DNA of 23,523 bases. It comes from an uncultured Collinsella sp. (lineage in GTDB: Bacteria; Actinomycetota; Coriobacteriia; Coriobacteriales; Coriobacteriaceae). Below the pieces are notes generated by a model that made no database searches, was not told the DNA's origin, and saw nothing but the letters and a program-made list of their open reading frames with translations. Positions 7,242 to 14,188 of the stretch are shown here, piece by piece. Made by a program: the position numbers and the translations under genes. The DNA is taken from NCBI GenBank assembly GCA_900543945.1, contig UQTN01000020.1, forward strand, positions 1 to 23,523. Reading direction: 5' to 3'. Positions within the stretch are counted from its first letter, which is position 1. Every line of letters starts with the position of its first letter.

Positions 7242-7973
7242 CTAGTCGCTACGCTGGTGATAAACCTTGTATTTAAACTGATCGGCACGAGCAACCGAGA
7301 GCGTATACTCCACAACCTCGTTTGACTCGTTATACGTAGTTCTGACCAAATCGAGCACAGGCGAGCCCTCGACAATTCCCAAAAGATGGGCATCGGTGGG
7401 ACGGGCTATGCTCGCATAGAATTCCTCTTCGGCCACGCGTATCTTTTGCTGAAAATCTTGCTCAATCACATCGTAAAGCGGCTTACGCTCCAGCAGCGGT
7501 CGCTTTAGGGAAAGAAATTGACGAACCGGTAGATAGCTGCGTTCGACCATCATGGGCATGTTATCGGCAGAACGAAGGCGCTTGAGCTTAAAAATGCGAT
7601 CACCGATACGCAATCCCATATGCTCGGCCAGATTCTTATCGGCCTCCATCTCGCAAAACTCGAGAATCGTGGTCTCGGGGTCGCGACCCATCGCGCGCAT
7701 CTGCTCGGTAAAGCTGTAGGACTGCATAAGATTGGTTGCCTTTGCCGAACGGTCGGTCACAAAGGTACCGCGACCGTGCTGCCGAACCACCAGTCCTAAA
7801 CGCTCCAGTTCTTGCAGAGCCAGACGTACCGTAGTGCGCGAGAGACCATAGCGCTCCGAAAGCTCGCGCTCGGAAGGAATCATGTCACCGGCGCGATATT
7901 CATGGTCAATCTTTTCGGTCAGAATATCGACCAGCTGATCGTACAGCGGTTGCTTACGCGCTCCGATCGCCAT
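7242..7973 (-). CDS. GntR-family transcriptional regulator, HutC/UTRA type
   Basis: The 243-residue protein has an N-terminal winged helix (about 8-75) with the GntR pattern IPSERELSERYGLSRTTVR and the wing HGRGTFV, then a UTRA effector domain (about 95-235) with the conserved ERSYLP and a C-terminal VVEYTLSVARADQFKY. UTRA regulators of the NagR/YvoA group sense amino-sugar phosphates, so this is the likely regulator of the Aga genes on both sides. Its predicted operator is the shared dyad at 7189-7202 and 11483-11495. GGAGG is 5 bases before the ATG at 7973. It is transcribed from its own promoter just downstream of the PTS terminator. Confidence 0.92.
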   Translation of the reverse strand: MAIGARKQPLYDQLVDILTEKIDHEYRAGDMIPSERELSERYGLSRTTVRLALQELERLGLVVRQHGRGTFVTDRSAKATNLMQSYSFTEQMRAMGRDPETTILEFCEMEADKNLAEHMGLRIGDRIFKLKRLRSADNMPMMVERSYLPVRQFLSLKRPLLERKPLYDVIEQDFQQKIRVAEEEFYASIARPTDAHLLGIVEGSPVLDLVRTTYNESNEVVEYTLSVARADQFKYKVYHQRSD

Positions 7974-8022
7974 CCTATCCTCCCTTTTGCTCGAATTCGG
8001 CTAACTACCTAGGGCGTTAAGC

Positions 8023-8052
8023 ATTATCGGTCTGCCACACCCGAATCATCAA
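8023..8052 (-). promoter_or_regulatory. Candidate promoter of the GntR gene
   Basis: Minus strand: TTGATG (complement of 8047-8052) and GATAAT (complement of 8023-8028) with an 18-base spacer, about 50 bases before the GntR start. It abuts the U-tract of the PTS terminator, so the regulator gene has independent expression packed directly behind that terminator. Confidence 0.55.
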
Positions 8053-8091
8053 GAAAAACAAAAGCCGCGCGCTCTTTCGAGCACGCGGCTT
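8052..8091 (-). terminator. Terminator of the PTS operon
   Basis: AAGCCGCG (8062-8069) plus GCTC (8071-8074) pairs with GAGC (8079-8082) and CGCGGCTT (8084-8091), with a single internal mismatch. The minus strand continues TTTTGTTTTTCTT. A second hairpin, GGGGTGTG (8118-8125) with CACACCCC (8139-8146), lies between the IID stop and this terminator and could protect the mRNA 3' end. Confidence 0.92.
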
Positions 8092-8159
8092 ATAACATAC
8101 ACATGGCTTAAGGGGTCGGGGTGTGAGCCGCGTAGGGACACACCCCTCAAGCTAGAGCC

Positions 8160-9242
8160 TTACCAGATGCTCGGCCAGAGACCAAGCGGGCCAGCGCCCA
8201 GGATGCCCAGGACGAAGAGCAGCAGGATGCCCTTGGTCGGGGTCCAGCTGTGCTTAGCGAACATGTAGTAAAGCAGCAGCGTAAGCATAAGCGGGACGAG
8301 CTTCGGGACGATGGTGTTGAGGGTGTCGGCAACAGAGAAGTTGACCGGATCCTCGGTGACGGTGCCGTAGGTAACGGACTCCATGCCGTTGCCCAGATCG
8401 GTGACGCCGCACTCGACAGCGTTGCCGTCGGCATCGGAAGCGGTGAGGGCGTTGCCGTCCTCATCGGTCATGGCGATGGTACCGGCCTCAGCGGTCTCGG
8501 TATCGATGCCCTCCATACCGGTGAAGTTCTCGGCCTCCTTCTCGGAGACGATCACGGTAGTAGCGGAGAGGCCACGGGTGGTGCCGTTGGGGATCTGGAG
8601 GTTGATCTGGGTGCCACCCATGGTGACGACCAGGCAACCGACGACGAAGACGCCCATGATGGAAGCGGCACGCGTGAAGGCCTGCATGTTGGCGGTCAGA
8701 GCGTCAATAGCGCTGGTGCCAAGCTTGTAGGACCAGTTCATGAGCCAGAAGCGCAGAGCAAACTGGACGACGTTGAAGATCACCAGGAAGATGATCGGCG
8801 CAGCGGCGTTGCCGTTGATGGCCATGTTGGAGGTGATGCCGGCCGTGATAGGCACGAGCGTCAGCCAGAACAGGGCGTCACCGATACCACCGAGCGGGCC
8901 CATTGCGGCGACGCGGACGGCGCGGATCGTGGGGATGTCAACCTTGTTCTGCTCGAGCGAAAGCACGATACCCATAACAAAGGTGACGAGGAACGGGTGG
9001 GTGTTGAAGAACTCCAGGTTGTGGCTCATGGAAGCCGCGAGGTCGTTCTTGTTGGTGTGGATCTTCTCCAGACCGGGGATGATGGAGTAGAGCCAGCCGG
9101 CGGCCTGCATGCGCTCGTAGTTGAACGATGCCTGCAGGAAGCAGGAGCGCCAAGCCATCTTGTTGAGGGTCTTCTGGTCGAGCTGCGGAGCAGGAGTGAG
9201 ATCCTCGTAGTGCTCCGGGATCACATACTCATTAGATGCCAT
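8160..9242 (-). CDS. agaE: PTS mannose-family transporter subunit IID, with a large insertion
   Basis: The 360-residue protein is the IID membrane subunit of a mannose-family PTS. It has the N-terminal WRSCFLQASFNYERMQAAGW (31-50), the conserved HNLEFFNTHPFL (74-85) and GPLGGIGDALFW (115-126), and C-terminal membrane segments after LVPLMLT. IID subunits are usually 270-300 residues. Here residues about 220-298 (acidic, Thr/Gly rich, no membrane segment) are inserted before VNFSVADTLNT in what is expected to be a loop near the last helices. I chose the ATG at 9242 with GGAGGTGA upstream. The start overlaps the IIC end by 11 bases, so translation is probably coupled. The AgaE name follows from the AgaV-like IIB. 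Confidence 0.92.
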   Translation of the reverse strand: MASNEYVIPEHYEDLTPAPQLDQKTLNKMAWRSCFLQASFNYERMQAAGWLYSIIPGLEKIHTNKNDLAASMSHNLEFFNTHPFLVTFVMGIVLSLEQNKVDIPTIRAVRVAAMGPLGGIGDALFWLTLVPITAGITSNMAINGNAAAPIIFLVIFNVVQFALRFWLMNWSYKLGTSAIDALTANMQAFTRAASIMGVFVVGCLVVTMGGTQINLQIPNGTTRGLSATTVIVSEKEAENFTGMEGIDTETAEAGTIAMTDEDGNALTASDADGNAVECGVTDLGNGMESVTYGTVTEDPVNFSVADTLNTIVPKLVPLMLTLLLYYMFAKHSWTPTKGILLLFVLGILGAGPLGLWPSIW

Positions 9243-10032
9243 CTTCGAAGTCACCTCCGTCAGAAACAGCTGCACCCTTCAGCTCGGTCTGCTGCTGGAA
9301 GTCCCAGAAAGCGATGCCGAAGCCGATGAGAGCGAGGATGAGCAGAGCAGGGGTTGCCAGAGAATCGTTGGCAACGGTGATGAGCGCGAGGCCAAAGCCC
9401 ATGAGGAAGAAGCCCCACATATCGCGGTTCATCATAACCTTGAGCAGGACGGCGAAGCCGACGAAGCGCATCATGCCGCCTGCAGCGGAGAGACCGGTCT
9501 GCAGCCAAGTCGGGATGGCGGAAGCGATGGTCTGACCGATGGTGGCGCCAGCGATGAAGAACAGGGTGACGACGACGGCGAAGATCAGGCCGAGCAGAGC
9601 CATGGCGAAGTAGTTCAGACGCTCGATACCCTTGGTGTCAGCGTTGTGAGCCATGTTGTCCGCGGAGGACATGAGCGGCGACATAAGCGTGAAGACCAGG
9701 GTAACGCCGAGCTGACCAAGCAGAGCGAACGGAATGGCAAGGCCGACTGCCGCGTTGGGCTCGAGGCCCGTAGCAATAGCGAGAATGGCTGCCATGATGC
9801 CGCCGATAACAGCGTTAGGCGGCTGAGCACCTCCGATCGGCATGTTGCCGATCGTCATGAGCTGATAAGTACCACCCACGAGAAGACCGGTGTTGAGGTC
9901 GCCAAGGATAAGACCGATGACGGCGCCGGTGACGATGGGCTGATAGAGAGACTCGAGGAAGTTAAACTGGTCGATTGCCGCGACAAACGTGACGATGAAG
10001 ACCAGAGCGACCTGGAAGATCGTGTATTCCAT
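9232..10032 (-). CDS. agaW: PTS mannose-family transporter subunit IIC
   Basis: This 266-residue, very hydrophobic protein has the IIC hallmarks: QFNFLESLYQPIVTGAVIGLILGDLNTGLLVGG near the N-terminus (about 22-54) and GNMPIGGAQPPNAVIGG (62-78), the substrate-channel region. Eight or more membrane segments are apparent. Together with IID it forms the sugar channel, expected to carry N-acetylgalactosamine or galactosamine. GAAAGGAGGAGC before the ATG is a strong ribosome binding site. A 90-base gap with two small hairpins separates it from the IIB gene. Its C-terminal tail (GGDFEDGI) is encoded by bases that also encode the start of IID. Confidence 0.93.
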   Translation of the reverse strand: MEYTIFQVALVFIVTFVAAIDQFNFLESLYQPIVTGAVIGLILGDLNTGLLVGGTYQLMTIGNMPIGGAQPPNAVIGGIMAAILAIATGLEPNAAVGLAIPFALLGQLGVTLVFTLMSPLMSSADNMAHNADTKGIERLNYFAMALLGLIFAVVVTLFFIAGATIGQTIASAIPTWLQTGLSAAGGMMRFVGFAVLLKVMMNRDMWGFFLMGFGLALITVANDSLATPALLILALIGFGIAFWDFQQQTELKGAAVSDGGDFEDGI

Positions 10033-10055
10033 CTTGCTCCTCCTTTCAAAATGTA

Positions 10056-10106
10056 TGTACGCACTTTGGATTTCACGTACAGAATGTCAGGGTTTCACTC
10101 CTGACA
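10056..10106 (-). repeat. Two intercistronic hairpins between IIB and IIC genes
   Basis: TGTCAGG (10085-10091) and CCTGACA (10100-10106) form a perfect 7-bp stem with an 8-base loop. TGTACG (10056-10061) and CGTACA (10076-10081) form a second, weaker one. Neither has a U-tract. They lie in the 90-base gap of the operon and may act in mRNA processing or stability. Confidence 0.5.
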
Positions 10107-10122
10107 ACGTGGATCACGAGGA

Positions 10123-10605
10123 TTACGAGAAGAGCTTGCTCGTGTCCTCAACAGGCGTGCTCGGAACGCGCCTGATCTCCAACTCCACCCCCAATTCCTG
10201 CAGCTCTTTAAACGCAGCGACATCCTCGTCGTTAACTGCGACGGAGGTGGCGACTTGGCGCTTTCCTTCCGACATGTGCATGTTGCCGATGTTTACCTTC
10301 TTTATAGGCACACCGCCCTTGACGAGCGTAAGCACGTCTTCCGGTGTTTCGGCCACGATGAAGATCTTCTGGCGCGGGCTCGCCTTGCCGATGACGTCGA
10401 TGGTCTTCTGCAGGGAGAAGAAACGCGTAGCGACGCCGGCGGGAGCGGCCATCTTCATGAGGTTCTGGCGCATGGTGTTGGTCGACACATCGTCGTTGGC
10501 GACGAGGATAAGGTTGGAGCCCAGGGTGGAGTTCCACTGGGTAGCGACCTGACCATGAACCAGTCGGTTATCGATGCGGGTAAGAAGAATGTTGGGTTCT
10601 GCCAT
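10123..10605 (-). CDS. agaV: PTS mannose-family subunit IIB (AgaV-like)
   Basis: The 160-residue cytoplasmic protein has the IIB active site LTRIDNRLVHGQV with H17 as the expected phosphorylated residue, then LILVANDDVS and the conserved LTLVKGGVPIKKVNIGNMH-type segment (about 92-110). It takes phosphate from IIA and passes it to the sugar bound by IIC/IID. The QNLMKMAAP and KGGVPI..VNIGNMH wording resembles AgaV of the galactosaminide PTS more than ManX, and this is my main reason for calling the transporter Aga-type. It lies 36 bases after the YajC-like gene and 90 bases before IIC. Confidence 0.92.
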   Translation of the reverse strand: MAEPNILLTRIDNRLVHGQVATQWNSTLGSNLILVANDDVSTNTMRQNLMKMAAPAGVATRFFSLQKTIDVIGKASPRQKIFIVAETPEDVLTLVKGGVPIKKVNIGNMHMSEGKRQVATSVAVNDEDVAAFKELQELGVELEIRRVPSTPVEDTSKLFS

Positions 10606-10641
10606 GTTGATCAGCTTCCTTTCGTTATTTGCTGACGACAG

Positions 10642-10923
10642 TTACTTGATCTCCTGAATCGCGTAACGCGAAACATCTACAACGGCGCCGGATCGGACTT
10701 TGATCTGGACCTTCTCGCCTTCGATGCCTTTGACGGTTCCGTAGATACCGCCGGCGAAAAGAACCTCCTGACCCGGCTTGAGCTCCGTGTGCAGCTCCTT
10801 GAAGTACTTCTGCTTCTTCTTCATGTTGATTTGCGACCAGATGGTGTAAATCAAGCCCATGATGACAAGCAGGCCTAAAAGGGCGACCGAGGAGCTCAGG
10901 ACGCTGGCTCCGAAATCGGCCAT
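10642..10923 (-). CDS. YajC-like small membrane protein inside the PTS operon
   Basis: The 93-residue protein has one N-terminal membrane helix (about 10-30), a basic stretch MKKKQKYFKEL, then the YajC-type beta domain LKPGQEVLFAGGIYGTVKGIEGEKVQIKV ending in a VDVSRYAIQEI strand. YajC normally associates with SecDF in the Sec translocon. Here the gene starts on the stop codon of the IIA gene (TAATG, one shared base) and precedes IIB, so it is translated as part of the PTS operon. No secDF is near. It may be a PTS accessory that borrows the YajC fold; this role is inference. The chromosomal yajC should exist elsewhere in the genome. Confidence 0.88.
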   Translation of the reverse strand: MADFGASVLSSSVALLGLLVIMGLIYTIWSQINMKKKQKYFKELHTELKPGQEVLFAGGIYGTVKGIEGEKVQIKVRSGAVVDVSRYAIQEIK

Positions 10924-11366
10924 TAGATGCCGTCCTCGTCGCCGAAGACGTCCTCCTCGTCGGAGCCGGCAACGGATGCGACCGTCTGGGCGGTGATGCC
11001 CGTCTGGCCAACGGTCACGGCCTGCTCGCCAAGCTCGGCGAGCGTGGCGTTACCGCGGAGGAACAGAAGCTCAATAACCATGGGAAGGTTGGTGCCGGTC
11101 AGGACCTCGACATTGTCGACATCCTGGGCGATCATCATCGACTGGTTGAACGGGGTACCACCAAGCAGGTCGGTAAAGACGAGCACGCCATCGCACTCCT
11201 CGCGCATGGCGGTAATAGCGGCGCGGAGATCCTCACCGTAGGAAGCAGCCTGGTCGCCCTCGAAAGGAACAACGGTAAAAGCGGGCTGGTCACCAGCGAC
11301 CATAGCGATAGCGCTTGCAAGGCCGGGTGCGAACTGTCCATGACCGGTAAGAATAAAGCCAACCAT
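10923..11366 (-). CDS. agaF: PTS mannose-family subunit IIA
   Basis: The 147-residue protein is a IIA domain of the EIIA-Man family. It begins with the strand GFILTGHGQFAPGL, where H9 is the expected phospho-acceptor from HPr, and carries the conserved LVFTDLLGGTPFNQS (about 62-76) and LTGTNLPMVIELL (about 89-101). The last 20 residues are acidic (DEEDVFGDEDGI). It is the first gene of the PTS operon, with GGAAGGG before its ATG, and overlaps the YajC-like gene by one base. The upstream region holds the shared CTGGTAGTAACCA operator. Confidence 0.93.
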   Translation of the reverse strand: MVGFILTGHGQFAPGLASAIAMVAGDQPAFTVVPFEGDQAASYGEDLRAAITAMREECDGVLVFTDLLGGTPFNQSMMIAQDVDNVEVLTGTNLPMVIELLFLRGNATLAELGEQAVTVGQTGITAQTVASVAGSDEEDVFGDEDGI

Positions 11367-11466
11367 TCAAATTTCCCTTCCGAAGGTGTGTACGATCTGA
11401 GTCCGATGATGTTCGGAAGCCAACGGGCAATCGCCCTTAAAGCTTCTTGGAAAGCGTTCTTTGAGA

Positions 11467-11495
11467 ACCAGTGGTCTCTCAACTGGTAGTAACCA
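11467..11495 (-). promoter_or_regulatory. Candidate GntR operator of the PTS operon
   Basis: CTGGTAGTAACCA (11483-11495) is identical over 13 bases to the dyad before agaS (7189-7201). A perfect ACCA-G-TGGT dyad (11467-11475) lies next to it. A TATAGT (complement of 11513-11518) just upstream on the minus strand could be the -10 box, which would place the operator around the transcription start. The hexamer assignment is weak; the shared 13-mer is the strong part. Confidence 0.72.
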
Positions 11496-11569
11496 CGTGA
11501 CGTGTTGTTGTCACTATATCACCACAGAAGAGGTTGCTTTCGTTGATTCATACAGTAAAACGTTTTTGC

Positions 11570-11601
11570 ACCGTTCACGGTAAAAAATCGACCGTTTACC
11601 G
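11570..11601. promoter_or_regulatory. Dyad cluster of ACCGTTxACC type
   Basis: ACCGT-TC-ACGGT (11570-11581) is a perfect 5+2+5 dyad. It overlaps CGGTAAA (11578-11584), which pairs with TTTACCG (11595-11601). The same ACCGTT(T/C)ACCG core recurs at 11809-11819 and 12009-12019. It looks like a repeated protein-binding site of an unidentified regulator. Confidence 0.5.
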
Positions 11602-11789
11602 CTCGTTAACACTTCTACCTGCAGTTTTGAAACCATTTCGAAATGCTTTGGCAAAAGATCGGAACTCTTTTCGTGTCAATACAACGCAGGGCGGCTAAAA
11701 ATAGCGTAAAGAAAAATTGCAGGTCATTGTGAAGATTTGTGAATTGGTCTTTTTGACTTAATACCAGTTAGAACCAGTTTAGAAATTAT

Positions 11790-11819
11790 CGGTGAACGGT
11801 AGTTTTCGACCGTTCACCG
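11790..11819. repeat. Perfect 11-bp inverted repeat CGGTGAACGGT
   Basis: CGGTGAACGGT (11790-11800) and ACCGTTCACCG (11809-11819) are exact reverse complements with an 8-base spacer. There is no U-tract on either side, so an operator is more likely than a terminator. Confidence 0.7.
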
Positions 11820-12003
11820 GTTATTTGCATTCGTTTACGGCCGTTTTCCTAGATGAATTGGGGAGACCCGATGAAGCACTTGCGCGGTTGCAGGATATTT
11901 CAATACTCGTCCATCCCCCCGCGTGCCAAACTCCCACTCCCTGAATGTGCCATAAGCTCTCGCTATTCGTCTTACAAACATTACTTACTCTATTCTGTAA
12001 TTG

Positions 12004-12033
12004 TTTATCGTTTACCGTTAAGTATGTTATAAG
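12004..12033 (+). promoter_or_regulatory. Candidate promoter of the DUF2975/XRE pair
   Basis: TTTATC (12004-12009) and TATAAG (12028-12033) with an 18-base spacer lie about 37 bases before the ATG at 12070. The spacer contains CGTTTACCGTT (12009-12019), one copy of the dyad motif repeated in the upstream region, so a repressor could bind between the boxes. Autoregulation by the XRE protein is a reasonable guess. Confidence 0.5.
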
Positions 12034-12069
12034 ATTTAAGTATCATCCAAGACATTGGTTGGAGGAGCT

Positions 12070-12708
12070 ATGATCCGCTGGAACGTATCCAAATCGAATG
12101 AAGCCATCGACCGTGAACAGGCAATAGCCAAACTGAGGAAGCTCACTCGCTACTGCAAATGGGCCACAATCTGCACCGCCGTGGCGCTCGCTCTGGGACT
12201 CCTCGCAGTCATTGCAATCTACGATCTACTCATATTGCCTAGCCTCTCCCAAGGGTTCTGTCTCCAATCCGTAGAGCTTGAGGCTGGCGAAGGGCCAATT
12301 CTCGCTCTCGTCGGCGCCGATGAACACACCCCTCTTATGCTTGTCGCGCACGACGGTCATACTGCCATAGGGAGCGCCATGATGACATGCCTTGCGTTTG
12401 CCATCGTGCTAAGCGCATACAGGTTTTTCTCCGCCATTGAAAAGGCGGGCAGGCCCTTTGACCTCGAATGCATCCGCATACTACGTCAAATAGGACATTT
12501 GTTCCTTATTGGCGGCGTTGCTGTGAAGCTTCTTGGTGCCATAGTCACGGGGCTGATACTCTCAGGATTTGGCGGCAACTTTACGGATGCGCTTGGCGGC
12601 CAGCACCTCGACCTCTCTATGGTCTTTGCAGGCCTGATTATTAGCCTGATTGCCAGCGTCTTCCAGTACGGGTGTATCCTGCAAAAACAAGATGACGAGT
12701 TGCTCTAG
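12070..12708 (+). CDS. DUF2975-type four-helix membrane protein
   Basis: The 212-residue protein has a charged cytoplasmic N-terminus and four membrane segments (about 31-56, 103-120, 150-172 and 186-206), with a longer outside loop between the first two. This length and layout, plus a small XRE regulator gene directly downstream, fit the DUF2975 family. Members of that family have no settled biochemical role. GGAGGAG lies directly before the ATG at 12070; a TTG five codons earlier lacks such a site. The XRE gene starts 9 bases after the stop. Pairing with the regulator suggests the two act together in a membrane-linked response; that is inference. Confidence 0.78.
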   Translation: MIRWNVSKSNEAIDREQAIAKLRKLTRYCKWATICTAVALALGLLAVIAIYDLLILPSLSQGFCLQSVELEAGEGPILALVGADEHTPLMLVAHDGHTAIGSAMMTCLAFAIVLSAYRFFSAIEKAGRPFDLECIRILRQIGHLFLIGGVAVKLLGAIVTGLILSGFGGNFTDALGGQHLDLSMVFAGLIISLIASVFQYGCILQKQDDELL

Positions 12709-12717
12709 GGGGAATCC

Positions 12718-12954
12718 ATGATTATTCTGCGGCTTGACCGCATGCTCGCCGAACGCAAGATCTCATCCAAAGAGCTTGCGGAACGCGTGGGCATCTCCCA
12801 GGTCAATATGTCACGCATTAAGACAGGCAAGGTTTCTGCCATACGTTTTTCAACTCTTGACGCGATATGCCGGGCACTCGACTGCCAACCGGGCGATGTT
12901 CTGGAATACATACCTGACGATGAAGCCGATAGCCTCTTTGGGCTTAAAGATTGA
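12718..12954 (+). CDS. XRE-family small transcriptional regulator (YozG-like)
   Basis: The 78-residue protein is almost entirely one Cro/C1-type helix-turn-helix domain: LDRMLAERKISSKELAERVGISQVNMSRIKTGK, followed by FSTLDAICRALDCQPGDVLEY, the pattern of the YozG-like group. There is a short acidic C-terminal tail and no effector domain. GGGGGA lies 6 bases before the ATG. The tandem with a DUF2975 membrane gene is a recurrent arrangement in Gram-positive bacteria. It probably regulates its own operon, perhaps through the ACCGTT(T/C)ACCG sites upstream. Confidence 0.9.
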   Translation: MIILRLDRMLAERKISSKELAERVGISQVNMSRIKTGKVSAIRFSTLDAICRALDCQPGDVLEYIPDDEADSLFGLKD

Positions 12955-12987
12955 TGGAAATTATTAAGCCTTCAGTAACTCCGACGC

Positions 12988-13021
12988 AAAAAGCCCGCTA
13001 GAACGGACGTTCTAGCGGGCT
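12988..13021 (-). terminator. Bidirectional terminator between XRE and the SurA-N-like gene
   Basis: AGCCCGCTAGAAC (12992-13004) and GTTCTAGCGGGCT (13009-13021) form a perfect 13-bp stem with a 4-base loop. On the minus strand the stem continues into TTTTT, so it primarily serves the gene at 13065-14150. Confidence 0.93.
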
Positions 13022-13064
13022 CAATCAGATATTTCGACTTCGCGCTCGAAAGCTCAGGCAATCT

Positions 13065-14150
13065 TTACGCAAACAGGCCGTAGATGCTGATGTTGGCCTT
13101 GGCGTAGAGGCCGTTAGCATACTCGGTCCACTTGGAGCTGGCGCTCGAAGCCTGCGAGGAGTACTGCTGATAGGCGGTGTAATAGGCGGTCATGGCCTGC
13201 TTATAGGTAGCGCTATCGGCAGTAAAGGCATCGTCGGCAAAGGCCTTAGCGTAGGTGCCATCGGCGTCCTTCCAGGTGCCCTTCTCGCTATCCCACTCGT
13301 CGCCGGCAAGGTTGATGATGTAGTCGGCGTAGTCCTTACTCGCGGTCTCCTCGTTGCCGTCAGAAGGCTCGGTCGGGGCGGTCGGCATGCTTGCGGAGCT
13401 ATCGCCCACCTTCTTCTTGTAGAGCTTCTGCAGCGTCGCGGACTGGCGGACGATCTGCTTGGCCTGGTCCTTGGACACGCCATACTGCGTGGCCATGGTT
13501 TTGTAGTCGGAGGTGCCGATGGACTCCTCGGCGTACTTCTTCATCTCCTTGGAAGAGACGGTAATGCCCTCGTCCTCGGCAGCATCGAGCAGGATCTTGT
13601 TGCGCACGTAGGACAGGATGACATCGGCAGAAGGAGCGGTGTAGTTGCCATCACTATCCTTGACGGTATCAAGGCTGTACTGGCTCTCGATGGCCTCGCG
13701 CGCAGTGATGTCGCTCTTCTTGCCGTTATAGCTATAGCTTGCCACGGTCGAATCGAGTTGATCCTCGGTCAGGGTCGACGAACCGACGCCCTTGCCGCCA
13801 AAGCCGCCATTGCCAATAAAGAAGCCGACCACGGCAGCGATCACGACTGCGACCACAAAGGCGGCAATCATCGTCTTCTTGTGCTTGAATGCATGATCGT
13901 CCGCGTCGGAGTCGTCGTCCTCGTCCTGCTCCTCGGGCATGAGGTTCTCGTCGGCGGCGTCCGCGGCGATCTTTGCCTCCAGGCGAGCATCCTCCTCCTC
14001 GGCCGTCGTGCCAGCAGCAATGTGCTCGGCAGACGTACCGGCGACCAGGTCGATCTTCTCGTCCTCATCACCGTCGGGGCCTTCGCCGCGCTCGATGATC
14101 TGGATACCGTCGATCTCGTCCTTCTCGTCCTTCTTTTGAATCAGACCCAT
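13065..14150 (-). CDS. Membrane-anchored SurA-N-like (foldase-type) protein with an acidic cytoplasmic arm
   Basis: The 361-residue protein has a strongly acidic, Glu/Asp-rich N-terminal arm (1-90), one membrane helix (about 93-112) and an outside part. Residues about 170-255 (ADVILSYVRNKILLDAAEDEGITVSS and the following KKYAEESIG helix) resemble the SurA/PrsA-type N-terminal chaperone domain. No parvulin PPIase domain follows; instead there is a Ser/Ala/Tyr-rich helical end (QAMTAYYTAYQQYSSQ). A role in folding or holding exported proteins is suggested by family only. AAGGAG precedes the ATG at 14150 by about 9 bases. It is a single gene between two terminators. Confidence 0.72.
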   Translation of the reverse strand: MGLIQKKDEKDEIDGIQIIERGEGPDGDEDEKIDLVAGTSAEHIAAGTTAEEEDARLEAKIAADAADENLMPEEQDEDDDSDADDHAFKHKKTMIAAFVVAVVIAAVVGFFIGNGGFGGKGVGSSTLTEDQLDSTVASYSYNGKKSDITAREAIESQYSLDTVKDSDGNYTAPSADVILSYVRNKILLDAAEDEGITVSSKEMKKYAEESIGTSDYKTMATQYGVSKDQAKQIVRQSATLQKLYKKKVGDSSASMPTAPTEPSDGNEETASKDYADYIINLAGDEWDSEKGTWKDADGTYAKAFADDAFTADSATYKQAMTAYYTAYQQYSSQASSASSKWTEYANGLYAKANISIYGLFA

Positions 14151-14188
14151 ATCAGTTACTCCTTGTTAGGAAACATAGTCCTCAATAG

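Larger units (their letters stand above)
11367..12069. other. 703-base AT-rich intergenic regulatory region
   Basis: No gene is apparent here on either strand. The stretch separates the PTS operon (leftward) from the DUF2975/XRE pair (rightward) and is clearly lower in GC than its surroundings. It holds the GntR-type operator at 11483-11495, a compact ACCAGTGGT dyad at 11467-11475, a direct repeat ACCAGTT (11763-11769, 11773-11779), a set of ACCGTT(T/C)ACCG dyads (11570-11601, 11790-11819, 12009-12019), and the promoter of the DUF2975 gene. Its length and density of dyads suggest more than one regulator. Confidence 0.7.

Noticed and set aside
11445..11462. CcpA-like cre site near TTGGAAAGCGTTCTTTG
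   Set aside because: It does not fit the consensus at key positions, and a CcpA system is not expected in this class.
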